Source: Leeuwenhoekiella sp044542075 (GTDB taxonomy: Bacteria; Bacteroidota; Bacteroidia; Flavobacteriales; Flavobacteriaceae). From it: DNA of 64,000 nt. A program made the translations under genes and the position numbers. The DNA is taken from contig NZ_JBITTU010000005.1 of the NCBI RefSeq assembly GCF_044542075.1, positions 1 through 64,000 of the forward strand, written 5' to 3'. Within the stretch, counting starts at the first letter, position 1. The number at the start of each line of letters is the position of its first letter. This document shows positions 45,650 through 54,332 of this stretch, piece after piece. Below the pieces are notes generated by a model, which searched no databases, had not been told where the DNA came from, and was given only the letters and a program-made list of their open reading frames with translations.

Positions 45650-45997
45650 TTAATTAGATTCTGTATTTTCTGAAGGAGCTGTAGCTGCAGGAGCCGTAGC
45701 ATCTGGTACAGGCATTATATTCTCAACATCTTCTCCCTGTATTACTTTAGACTCAGAAGAATTACCTCCGCCAAAAATAGTAACATTGGAAATTAAAATA
45801 AGAACAAGTAAAATAGTTGCAAGTCCCCAGGTACTTTTATCTAAAAAGTCACCTGTTTTCTTAACACCACCTATTTGTTGTGTTCCGCCACCTCCAAACG
45901 AAGAAGATAAACCACCACCTTTAGGGTTTTGCACCATTATAACTACAATAAGTAGGAATGCTACAATTACAATTAAAACTAAAAATATTAAAAACAT
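45650..45997 (-). CDS. secG: Preprotein translocase subunit SecG
   Basis: A small 115-residue SecYEG subunit with two membrane helices (FLIFLVLIVIVAFLLIVVIMVQ and WGLATILLVLILISNVTIF). They flank the conserved cytoplasmic loop NPKGGGLSSSFGGGGTQQIGGVKKTGDFLDKST. The tail is Ala/Pro-rich. It is the last gene of the miaB-secG operon. Confidence 0.95.
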   Translation of the reverse strand: MFLIFLVLIVIVAFLLIVVIMVQNPKGGGLSSSFGGGGTQQIGGVKKTGDFLDKSTWGLATILLVLILISNVTIFGGGNSSESKVIQGEDVENIMPVPDATAPAATAPSENTESN

Positions 45998-46049
45998 AGT
46001 TTAAGGCTTTACAAAGGCGGATTTCAAAATTTAAAAGTGCCGCAGTTTA

Positions 46050-46985
46050 TTATTTATTTTCTTGCAATTTAACTATTGCCCGAATTTGGTCTGCAAAGAA
46101 ACCACTTTTTTCCGGATATTTCAAACATAAAATTTTATATGCTTGCTTTGCTTTTTGATAATTCTTTTGTTCAACATAAACCCGCGCCAAAGTCTCTGTC
46201 ATTAAGCTTTCATTAGGCTGAAAATCGCTTTGCAGATCTTGCTTTTTGAAGCCTTCCTCGGGAGTTCTTACCTTTATCTTAGGGTTTGACTCAATAAATT
46301 TGTCTATTAATTCTAATCTTCGAGTACGATCAGGGTCTTCATTATCTTCATCAGATTCTGTAAAAGAAACTAATGTTGATGGCTTTGTTTCTGATATTAA
46401 TTCTTCCGGAAGGTTTGATTCTTCAACAGGATCACTAGAGCTTTCAGTTCTATCAATTTTATCAAAAGAAGTTATTTTTAGCCATTGCGTAAAAGAGTGC
46501 GTTTCGCTCTTCGTAAATTCTAACGGTTTTCCAACTTGTAATTTTTCTTCCGCAGTTTGAACTGCATCTATATCTTCGGTTTCTTGAGGTTGATCCTTCC
46601 GAATAAAAAAATCACTTGATAATACTTGGTTAGCTTTCTCTAGTTCTTCTGCATCTAAATCTGCTGAAACATCGATAATATCGTGAACTTGCATATCGCG
46701 CAGCTGCTGTTCCTGAGCTTTTATTTGCTCACTTATCGCTGTTTGATTAAAATTTTCTGACGTGATGTAATCAAATAATACAGTGCGATCCTGAGTATAA
46801 GCAGCTGTTTTTTTTAGTTGATTGTTGTATAAAAAACTATCCTGATTTTTTAAGCCTTTTAAGTAAAGAGCCCGTGCTGCCTGAAAATAAGGGTATTCTT
46901 TTACAACTTCATTTAATGCTGAGGTTTGCTCCGGTGTAATTGCATCCGGGTTTTCTAAAAGATATGTAAAATCTAAGGTATTCAT
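46050..46985 (-). CDS. Conserved TPR-like protein of the lptE-secG operon
   Basis: A 311-residue soluble protein with no signal peptide. The N-terminal helical part (LDFTYLLENPDAITPEQTSALNEVVKEYPYFQAARALYLKGLKNQ) and the C-terminal TPR-like pair (TETLARVYVEQKNYQKAKQAYKILCLKYPEKSGFFADQIRAI, about 262-305) flank an acidic, probably disordered middle. It begins immediately after the lptE stop. Function unknown; the position is, as far as I recall, conserved in Flavobacteriia. Confidence 0.75.
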   Translation of the reverse strand: MNTLDFTYLLENPDAITPEQTSALNEVVKEYPYFQAARALYLKGLKNQDSFLYNNQLKKTAAYTQDRTVLFDYITSENFNQTAISEQIKAQEQQLRDMQVHDIIDVSADLDAEELEKANQVLSSDFFIRKDQPQETEDIDAVQTAEEKLQVGKPLEFTKSETHSFTQWLKITSFDKIDRTESSSDPVEESNLPEELISETKPSTLVSFTESDEDNEDPDRTRRLELIDKFIESNPKIKVRTPEEGFKKQDLQSDFQPNESLMTETLARVYVEQKNYQKAKQAYKILCLKYPEKSGFFADQIRAIVKLQENK

Positions 46986-47504
46986 TTACCAGTTTGCAAG
47001 CGATTCATTAAAAATGTCCTGAGTAATACGTTCAAAAATTTCTGCGATTGCGCTATCTAAAGCACTGCCTACTAGTTGTGAATTACCGGGTGTATCTACG
47101 AAAAATGAGAATCGCTTTTCAAAATCATCACTGCCATCTTCTTTTTTGGTATTTGTAAATCTACACAATACAACTATAGTCAATCTGTTTTGAGCGGCAA
47201 GGTTGTCTGATGTAGCTGTTTGAGGAGCTATATAATAATCTACAATCTCACCTTCATATATTAAGTCTGCATTTGCAGCATTTGTAGCCAGGTTTAGACT
47301 GGTTTGGTTTTGAATCAAATCAGAAAGTGCAAAGGTGAAATCTCGATCTATTCCCGGCTCTATGATAGGGGCATTATTTTGAAAGAAGCTCACGTAAAAA
47401 CTCTCGGTACCCGGTTGAATAGAAATGCCGGTAAAAGAATAAAACCCACAACTGTTAAAACAGAGGCAGCTTAATAAAAGAAGTGTTATTTGAAGTTTTC
47501 TCAT
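46986..47504 (-). CDS. lptE: LPS assembly lipoprotein LptE
   Basis: The plug of the outer-membrane LPS translocon LptD. The 172-residue lipoprotein has its lipobox ending at Cys19 (FNSCGFYSF) and the LptE-type core: SIQPGTESFYVSFFQNNAP, the helix FTFALSDLIQNQTSLNLATN, then ADLIYEGEIVDYYIAPQTAT and LTIVVLCRFTNT. It is 21 bp after the sigma-54 activator and abuts the TPR-like gene. Confidence 0.92.
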   Translation of the reverse strand: MRKLQITLLLLSCLCFNSCGFYSFTGISIQPGTESFYVSFFQNNAPIIEPGIDRDFTFALSDLIQNQTSLNLATNAANADLIYEGEIVDYYIAPQTATSDNLAAQNRLTIVVLCRFTNTKKEDGSDDFEKRFSFFVDTPGNSQLVGSALDSAIAEIFERITQDIFNESLANW

Positions 47505-47525
47505 AAGTTGTTTTAATAACCTCTT

Positions 47526-48779
47526 TTAAAGATCGTATTGTTTGATTTTTCTATATAGAGTACGCTCGCTTATTCCTAATTCTTTTGCGGCTGCTTTGCG
47601 TTTGCCGCTATGGCGTTCTAGCGATTTTTCTATGAGCTCTAATTCTTTTTCCTGTAACGATAGCGTTTCTTCTTCTTCTACATCTTCTGCAAAATGATAC
47701 TTATCTGCAAGCGATGGTTTGGCAACAGACTCTTGCGGAAGTTGTAGCACTTCGGTGATATCTTCTGCGCTCTCGTAGGCATCTGTCTCGTCCTCGCTGT
47801 AAATCTTTTTAATAAGGGATTTATTTTCTTCCTGAACGCTCGCATTGTTTCCCTTTTCCATTAACTCAAGGGTTAATTTTTTAAGGTCATTTAAGTCGCT
47901 TTTCATATCAAAAAGAACTTTGTATAAAATCTCACGCTCACTGCTAAAATCACTCTCACTCTTTTTAGCACCTACTACAGCAGGTAAATTTGAGCCGGTA
48001 TCTGGTAAGTAATGACGTAATTTTTCTAAAGTTATACTTCGGTTTTGTTCTAATACCGAAATTTGCTCGGCAACATTGCGAAGTTGTCTTATGTTACCAC
48101 TCCATCTATATTTTAAAAGTGCATTTACCGCATCGTCTTCTAGACGAATAGTCGGCATTTTATATTTATTAGCGAAATCTGAAGCGAATTTTCTAAATAG
48201 TAAATGAATGTCTTCCTTGCGATCTCGTAATGGAGGAAGATTAATGTCTACTGTGCTTAATCTGTAATAGAGATCTTCCCTAAATCTTTCTTGTTTAATC
48301 GCGTCAAACATTTTTACATTTGTAGCCGCTACTATACGTACATCGGTTTTTTGCGTTTTAGAAGAACCTACTTTTAAAAATTCGCCATTTTCTAAAACCC
48401 TAAGAAGGCGTACCTGCGTAGGTAGTGGTAGTTCACCTACTTCATCAAGAAAAATGGTACCGCCGTCAGCTTCTTCAAAATAACCACTACGTGTAGATGT
48501 AGCCCCTGTAAATGCCCCTTTCTCGTGACCAAAAAGCTCGCTGTCTATGGTTCCTTCAGGAATAGCACCACAGTTTACAGCGATATATTTATTATGCTTG
48601 CGGTGAGATAGCGAGTGTATTATACGCGGAATACTTTCTTTACCTACACCACTTTCACCGGTAACTAAAACCGAAATATCTGTAGGTGCTACTTGTATCG
48701 CTTTTTCAATTGCGCGATTGAGTTTTGGGTCGTCTCCAATAATCCCAAAGCGTTGTTTTATAGCGTGAACTGATTCCAT
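47526..48779 (-). CDS. Sigma-54-dependent activator without receiver domain
   Basis: A 417-residue bacterial enhancer-binding protein. The AAA+ domain (about 10-245) carries Walker A GESGVGKE at 41-48, the sigma-54 contact GAFTGA at 88-93, Walker B GGTIFLDEVGELP near 108-120 and the arginine-finger region FREDLYYRL. A linker of about 100 acidic residues leads to a Fis-type helix-turn-helix (about 375-417, KRKAAAKELGISERTLYRKIKQYDL). No receiver, PAS or GAF domain precedes the AAA+ part, so activity must be set by abundance or a partner. A sigma-54-like site lies at groES 2 kb away. Confidence 0.95.
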   Translation of the reverse strand: MESVHAIKQRFGIIGDDPKLNRAIEKAIQVAPTDISVLVTGESGVGKESIPRIIHSLSHRKHNKYIAVNCGAIPEGTIDSELFGHEKGAFTGATSTRSGYFEEADGGTIFLDEVGELPLPTQVRLLRVLENGEFLKVGSSKTQKTDVRIVAATNVKMFDAIKQERFREDLYYRLSTVDINLPPLRDRKEDIHLLFRKFASDFANKYKMPTIRLEDDAVNALLKYRWSGNIRQLRNVAEQISVLEQNRSITLEKLRHYLPDTGSNLPAVVGAKKSESDFSSEREILYKVLFDMKSDLNDLKKLTLELMEKGNNASVQEENKSLIKKIYSEDETDAYESAEDITEVLQLPQESVAKPSLADKYHFAEDVEEEETLSLQEKELELIEKSLERHSGKRKAAAKELGISERTLYRKIKQYDL

Positions 48780-48789
48780 TAACTGCTAA

Positions 48790-50235
48790 TTAATTGTTTG
48801 AAGAATAATCTACTGCTTTACCTAAAAGTGTAGAAGTTGTGCACGAAAGAATTTCTACGTTTACAAAGTCTCCTATTTTATAATGTTCTTTAGGAAACAC
48901 AACTACTGTATTTTGAGAATTGCGACCAGACCATTCTGCGTCACTTTTCTTAGACTCTTTTTCTATAAGAACTTCAACAACTCGGCCTACCTGTTTTTTA
49001 GTATTGTGATGTGAGTGTTCTAATTGCAATGCGATAACTTCAGCAAGGCGTCGTTTTTTTACCTCCAGTGGGATATCGTCTTCAAGTTTACGAGCAGCCA
49101 TTGTTCCCGGGCGTTCACTATATGCAAACATAAAACCAAAGTCATATTTCACATAGCGCATTAAGCTCAATGTGTCTTGGTGATCTTCTTCAGTTTCCGT
49201 AGGAAAGCCGGTTATCATATCTTGTGATATACCACAATCTGGCATGATCTCACGAACATTATCTATAAGGTCAAAATATTCCTGTCTTGTGTGCAAGCGG
49301 TTCATTTCTTTTAAAATACGATCACTACCGCTTTGTACTGGCAGGTGTATATAGTTGCAAATGTTGTCATACTTTGCCATTGTACGTATAACGTCTAACG
49401 TCATATCCTGTGGATTTGAAGTTGAGAACCTTATACGCATTTTAGGTTGAGCTTCTGCAACAAGAGCTAATAAGCCAGAAAAATCAACTGCAGTTGCCTG
49501 CGCCATCTCGCTCGCTTTGTCAAAATCTTTTTTGAGACCGCCACCATACCATAAGAAGCTGTCAACGTTTTGTCCTAACAAAGTAACCTCCTTAAAACCT
49601 CTAGAGGCAAGATCATTTACTTCTTCAATAATACTTTGAGGATCACGGCTGCGTTCACGACCTCGTGTAAAAGGTACTACGCAAAAGGTACACATATTAT
49701 CACAACCTCTGGTAATACTTACAAAGGCCGTTACCCCGTTACTTTGCAATCTCACGGGAGCTATGTCTCCATATGTTTCTTCTTTAGAAAGAATAACATT
49801 TATTGCATCACGACCTTCTTCAACTTCGCTTAGAAGGTTAGGTAAGTCTTTGTAGGCATCAGGGCCTACAACAAGATCAACAATTTTTTCTTCTTCTAAG
49901 AATTTGCTCTTTAAACGTTCTGCCATACAGCCTAACACGCCTACTTTCATAGCCGGGTTTATCTTTTTTACGGCATTGTATTTTTCAAGACGTTTGCGTA
50001 CGGTCTGCTCTGCTTTATCACGTATTGAGCAGGTATTTACTAACACGAGATCTGCATCTTCAAGATTTGAAGTGGTATTGTAGCCCTGATCTGCAAGTAT
50101 AGAAGCAACAATCTCACTGTCGCTAAAATTCATTTGGCAACCGTAGCTTTCTATAAAAAGCTTTTTAGTGTTTGTTATTTGTGGTTCTAAAACCAGTGTT
50201 TCTCCTTGTTTATTTTCGTCTATAACTTTCTCCAT
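48790..50235 (-). CDS. miaB: tRNA-2-methylthio-N6-dimethylallyladenosine synthase
   Basis: A radical-SAM methylthiotransferase that modifies A37 of tRNAs reading UNN codons. The 481-residue protein has the N-terminal cluster domain (FIESYGCQMNFSDSEIVASIL; VNTCSIRDKAEQ; VGVLGCMAERL), the radical-SAM motif CDNMCTFC near 178-185, and a C-terminal TRAM domain (VEVLIEKESKKSDAEWSGRNSQNTVVVFP). It leads the operon miaB - activator - lptE - TPR - secG behind a well-formed promoter. Confidence 0.97.
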   Translation of the reverse strand: MEKVIDENKQGETLVLEPQITNTKKLFIESYGCQMNFSDSEIVASILADQGYNTTSNLEDADLVLVNTCSIRDKAEQTVRKRLEKYNAVKKINPAMKVGVLGCMAERLKSKFLEEEKIVDLVVGPDAYKDLPNLLSEVEEGRDAINVILSKEETYGDIAPVRLQSNGVTAFVSITRGCDNMCTFCVVPFTRGRERSRDPQSIIEEVNDLASRGFKEVTLLGQNVDSFLWYGGGLKKDFDKASEMAQATAVDFSGLLALVAEAQPKMRIRFSTSNPQDMTLDVIRTMAKYDNICNYIHLPVQSGSDRILKEMNRLHTRQEYFDLIDNVREIMPDCGISQDMITGFPTETEEDHQDTLSLMRYVKYDFGFMFAYSERPGTMAARKLEDDIPLEVKKRRLAEVIALQLEHSHHNTKKQVGRVVEVLIEKESKKSDAEWSGRNSQNTVVVFPKEHYKIGDFVNVEILSCTTSTLLGKAVDYSSNN

Positions 50236-50264
50236 ATTGCGGTCTGCTTCCTAAAAATAGTGGG

Positions 50265-50295
50265 CAAAGATACGATTAACTCAACTTGTGACAAA
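50265..50295 (-). promoter_or_regulatory. Promoter of miaB, full Bacteroidota consensus
   Basis: On the minus strand TTTG (50292-50295) is followed by exactly 19 bases and then TATCTTTG (50265-50272), which matches TTTG-N19-TAnnTTTG in both boxes. The miaB ATG is 29 bases downstream of the -7 box. Confidence 0.8.
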
Positions 50296-50427
50296 GTGTC
50301 ATTAGTGTGAAATTTAAAATCATTACCAAAGTGATTTAGTTTGTGGGCTGAAGTAGATAAAATACTTCAAGTTTAAAGGTATTTAGTGTCTAATTGAGGT
50401 TTGTGGCTTCAATAATAAATTTTCTAC

Positions 50428-50435
50428 TACTTTTG
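50428..50435 (+). promoter_or_regulatory. Possible -7 box of topA
   Basis: TACTTTTG matches TAnnTTTG. A TTTG lies upstream at 50400-50403, but with 24 bases between, longer than the usual 19. The topA ATG is 75 bases downstream. Confidence 0.4.
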
Positions 50436-50509
50436 CGATTCTAAAATCAAAATTAAATTGAGCTCCTTTTAGTTTTTAATTTTGATTGACAAATTTTGAA
50501 AAAAGCGTT

Positions 50510-53059
50510 ATGGCAAAAAATCTTGTAATTGTTGAGTCACCTGCAAAGGCTAAAACTATTGAAAAATTTCTGGGTTCAGATTATAAAGTAGAAAGTAGTT
50601 TTGGTCATATCGCAGATCTGCCAACAAAGGAACTAGGAGTAGATGTAGAGGGTGATTTTACGCCAAAATATACTGTAAATAAAGACAAGAAAGCGGTAGT
50701 TAAGAAACTGAGGGACTTAGCAGATAAATCAGAAATGGTTTGGCTAGCGAGTGATGAGGATCGCGAGGGAGAAGCTATAGCGTGGCATCTTGCAGAAGAA
50801 CTAAAGCTTGATAAGGCAAAGACAAAACGAATTGTTTTTTCTGAAATCACTAAAAAAGCAATTCTAAAAGCAATTGATAATCCAAGAGATATTGATTATA
50901 ATCTAGTAAACGCACAGCAAGCGAGACGTGTACTTGATCGTTTAGTAGGGTATGAGATCTCGCCGGTATTATGGCGAAAAGTTAAAGGTGGTTTGTCTGC
51001 AGGGCGTGTGCAATCTGTGTCAGTACGACTAATTGTTGAGCGCGAAAGAGAAATACAAGCCTTTAATACTGAGGATTATTTTAGAGTTGATGCAGAGTTT
51101 GCAAATGCAGACGGGCGCACTTTAAAAGCAAAACTGCCTAAGAATTTAGATACAAAAAAAGAAGCTGAAGAGTTTTTAGCAGCAAATGCAGATGCCACCT
51201 TTAAAGTAGATGCTTTAACTACTAAACCTGCCAGTAAATCTCCGGCGCCACCATTTACGACTTCCACTTTACAACAGGAAGCAGCGCGTAAGTTATATTT
51301 TTCGGTTAGTAAAACGATGAATATGGCGCAACGTTTATATGAAGCCGGTCTTATTACCTATATGAGGACAGATAGTGTGAATCTATCTCAAGATGCTAAG
51401 GAGGCTGCAGGTAACGAGATTAACTCAGCTTATGGTACTAAATATCATAAAGAACGCAATTATAAAGGTAAAAGCAAAGGAGCTCAGGAAGCTCACGAAG
51501 CGATTAGACCTACAGATTTTAGTAAGCATTCTGTAAACATAGAAAGAGATCAGGCGCGTTTATATGAGCTTATATGGAAACGAGCAATCGCCTCACAAAT
51601 GAGTGAAGCCAAGCTTGAACGTACAAATGTGCAAATCGCATCTTCAAATCATCCTTCAAATTTCACAGCAAACGGTGAGGTTATAAAGTTTGACGGATTC
51701 TTAAAAGTTTACCTGGAAGGCACAGATGATGAAGACCAGGAAGAAAGTGGAATTCTGCCTCCATTAAAAGAGGGTGAGGTTCTTGATAATAAATGGATTA
51801 CTGCTACAGAGCGTTTTACCAGAGCTCCCTACCGTTATACTGAAGCTTCGTTGGTAAAAAAGCTAGAAGAATTAGGTATAGGTAGACCATCTACATATGC
51901 GCCAACAATTACAACAATTCAAAATAGAAAATATATTGAGAAAGGTAATGTTGATGGTGTAGAGCGTGAGTACGATTTAATCACGCTTAAGAAAGGGATC
52001 GTTAAAGCCACTAAGCTTTCTGAAAAAGTAGGCTCAGATAAAGGAAAATTAGTTCCTACAGATGTGGGAATGGTTGTAAATGATTTCCTTGTGATGCATT
52101 TTGAAAATATTCTGGATTACAATTTTACAGCAAAAGTAGAACAGGATTTTGATGAGATTGCTGAAGGTAATGAGGAGTGGACAAAAATGATGAGAGATTT
52201 TTATAAAGACTTTCATCCTCAGGTTAAACACGTTGCCGAAAATGCAGAACGTGAGGTAGGTGAGCGCGTTTTAGGTAAAGATCCAAAGTCTGGTAAGCCG
52301 GTAAGTGTACGTCTTGGTAAATACGGAGCGATGGTACAAATAGGTTCTGTCGAAGATGAAGAAAAGCCACTTTTTGCAGGTCTTTTACCAGATCAGCAGC
52401 TAGAGAGTATAACTTTTGAAGAAGCGATGGATCTTTTTAAACTTCCTCGTGAGTTAGGAGAGTTTGAAGGAGAACCGGTAGAAGTTAATAACGGTCGTTT
52501 TGGTCCCTATGTTAAATTTGGTAAAGCTTTTGTATCACTCCCTAAAGGGATAGATCCTTTAGAAGTTGAGTATGATGAGGCAGTCGAGTATATTAAAGAA
52601 AAACAAAAAGCAGATGCGCCTATTTATACGTATGAAGATAAGCCTGTTCAAAAAGGCGTTGGCCGTTTTGGACCCTACTTAAAGTGGAATAGCATCTTTA
52701 TAAATGTAAATAAGAAGTATGATTTTGATAATCTAACAGATAAAGATATTGTAGAGTTAATTGAGGATAAAAAACAAAAAGAGAAAGATAAAGTTCTACA
52801 TGATTTTAAAGATGAAGGGATTCGTGTTGAAAAGGCAAGATGGGGAAGGTCTAATATAATTAAGGGTAAGGTAAAAATAGAATTGCCTAAAACGGTCGAC
52901 GCCGCAGCATTAACTCTTGAAGAAGTTAAAGCAATTTTAGAGAAACAGGGGCCTAAGAAAAAAGCTGCTAAAAAACCTGCTGCCAAAAAAACAGCAGCTA
53001 AGAAAACAGTAGCAAAGAAAAGTACAGCAAAAAAAGCACCTGCAAAAAAGAAGAAATAA
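50510..53059 (+). CDS. topA: DNA topoisomerase I
   Basis: A type IA topoisomerase of 849 residues that relaxes negative supercoils. TOPRIM begins NLVIVESPAKAKTIEKFLG with acidic residues in ASDEDREGEAIAWHL. The active-site tyrosine is Tyr284 in LITYMRTDS, and GIGRPSTYAPTITTI is present. The C-terminus holds repeats of the TopoI C-terminal type (RLGKYGAMVQIG; NNGRFGPYVKFG; GVGRFGPYLKW) instead of zinc fingers. It ends with about 35 residues of Lys/Ala/Pro repeats resembling a histone-H1 tail. I start at the ATG at 50510 because the TTG 24 bases upstream would add residues before the invariant MAKNLVIVESP. The next ATG follows the stop directly. Confidence 0.97.
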   Translation: MAKNLVIVESPAKAKTIEKFLGSDYKVESSFGHIADLPTKELGVDVEGDFTPKYTVNKDKKAVVKKLRDLADKSEMVWLASDEDREGEAIAWHLAEELKLDKAKTKRIVFSEITKKAILKAIDNPRDIDYNLVNAQQARRVLDRLVGYEISPVLWRKVKGGLSAGRVQSVSVRLIVEREREIQAFNTEDYFRVDAEFANADGRTLKAKLPKNLDTKKEAEEFLAANADATFKVDALTTKPASKSPAPPFTTSTLQQEAARKLYFSVSKTMNMAQRLYEAGLITYMRTDSVNLSQDAKEAAGNEINSAYGTKYHKERNYKGKSKGAQEAHEAIRPTDFSKHSVNIERDQARLYELIWKRAIASQMSEAKLERTNVQIASSNHPSNFTANGEVIKFDGFLKVYLEGTDDEDQEESGILPPLKEGEVLDNKWITATERFTRAPYRYTEASLVKKLEELGIGRPSTYAPTITTIQNRKYIEKGNVDGVEREYDLITLKKGIVKATKLSEKVGSDKGKLVPTDVGMVVNDFLVMHFENILDYNFTAKVEQDFDEIAEGNEEWTKMMRDFYKDFHPQVKHVAENAEREVGERVLGKDPKSGKPVSVRLGKYGAMVQIGSVEDEEKPLFAGLLPDQQLESITFEEAMDLFKLPRELGEFEGEPVEVNNGRFGPYVKFGKAFVSLPKGIDPLEVEYDEAVEYIKEKQKADAPIYTYEDKPVQKGVGRFGPYLKWNSIFINVNKKYDFDNLTDKDIVELIEDKKQKEKDKVLHDFKDEGIRVEKARWGRSNIIKGKVKIELPKTVDAAALTLEEVKAILEKQGPKKKAAKKPAAKKTAAKKTVAKKSTAKKAPAKKKK

Positions 53060-54226
53060 ATGGCTTTTGAAAATTTGTCTCCCGTTTCAGACTCGGTTAT
53101 TGCACACGCAGCTTTACTTAATGAGCAGAGTTTAGCCTCAGTGATTAAAGTGCATTCACGGCAGGGTGGTTTACCCGAAATGGAAAATTTAAATATTACG
53201 ATAATAGGTGTTCGTGAAAGTAGGGGAGCTGTAGATTCTATAGAGTCAACATTAGATTTTACGGCTATTCGCAAAGCCTTATACGCACTTTTTCCGGGAA
53301 ACTGGCATACTAAAATAGGAGATCTTGGGGATTTAGAACCGGGGGAAAGTTCATTAGATACGTTTTACGCATTAAAGGAAATTATAACTCAACTCGTAAA
53401 AAATAACATAATACCTTTAATTCTTGGGGGTAGTCAGGATCTTACTTATGCATTGTATAGAGCATTTGACGGTCTTGATCAAATGGTTAATCTGGTAAAT
53501 GTAGATGGTCATTTTGATTTAGGTAATAGTAGTTTGCCCATTACAAACAAATCTTATGTAGGTAGAATTATTGTAGATCAACCTTATAATTTATTTAATT
53601 ATTCAAACATAGGCTATCAGACTTATTACAATTCTCAAGAGGAAATTGATCTGATGGAGAAGTTATACTTCGATTCTTTTAGATTAGGAAGTTTAACTTC
53701 AGAATTAAGTGCTGTAGAGCCAGTTATGCGCGATGCAGATATCGTAAGTTTAGATTTATCTTCAATACAATCTGAGGTTTTGGGCTATATGCACCCTCAT
53801 AATGTCAATGGTTTTAATGGTAGAGAGATTTGTGCAATAGCAAGGTATGCGGGACTTAGTGATCGTGTGAGTGTTTTTGGAATTTTTGAGTATAACTTGC
53901 AGAAATACAATGATACAGGTGCCTCACTTATTGCGCAACTACTATGGTATTTCATAGAAGGAGTCAATTTTAGAATAAATGAACGTTTGCAAGATAGGGA
54001 TGTTAATTTCTTACATTATAGTGTTCCTGTTGATGATGAGTTACTTAGCTTTTACAAGAGTACTGTTTCAGAACGCTGGTGGATAGAAATTCCATTTATG
54101 AAAGGTGTTAATAATAAATTAAAAAGGAACACGTTATTACCTTGCACTGAAGACGATTATATCAATGCCTGCAATCAGGAAATACCGGAACGCTGGTATA
54201 AAGCAAAGCGTAAGAATGAAGTTTAA
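53060..54226 (+). CDS. Arginase/formimidoylglutamase-fold protein with altered metal site
   Basis: A 388-residue ureohydrolase-superfamily protein. The metal motifs are partly degenerate. GGDHS is replaced by GGSQD at 123-127. DxHxD is kept (Asp149, His151, Asp153 in VDGHFD). The SxDxD motif reads SLDLS with Asp232 but Ser234 for the second Asp. So two of six usual ligands are changed and hydrolase activity is uncertain. Databases usually call such proteins formimidoylglutamase; I would not assign that reaction. It is fused in transcription to topA (no gap) and precedes gldK. Confidence 0.75.
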   Translation: MAFENLSPVSDSVIAHAALLNEQSLASVIKVHSRQGGLPEMENLNITIIGVRESRGAVDSIESTLDFTAIRKALYALFPGNWHTKIGDLGDLEPGESSLDTFYALKEIITQLVKNNIIPLILGGSQDLTYALYRAFDGLDQMVNLVNVDGHFDLGNSSLPITNKSYVGRIIVDQPYNLFNYSNIGYQTYYNSQEEIDLMEKLYFDSFRLGSLTSELSAVEPVMRDADIVSLDLSSIQSEVLGYMHPHNVNGFNGREICAIARYAGLSDRVSVFGIFEYNLQKYNDTGASLIAQLLWYFIEGVNFRINERLQDRDVNFLHYSVPVDDELLSFYKSTVSERWWIEIPFMKGVNNKLKRNTLLPCTEDDYINACNQEIPERWYKAKRKNEV

Positions 54227-54332
54227 TTAACAAAACTTTTAGTTTTGAATGTAATTTTTATCAAAAAATTGTTTTTTAGCAATTTTATAGATAGGTTTAC
54301 CGTCTCAAATCTAGATTTAACCTAATTTACCT

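Noticed and set aside
52675..53274. Hydrophobic Ala/Phe-rich frame on the minus strand
   Set aside because: It is the complement of the topA Lys/Ala tail and adjoining coding sequence.
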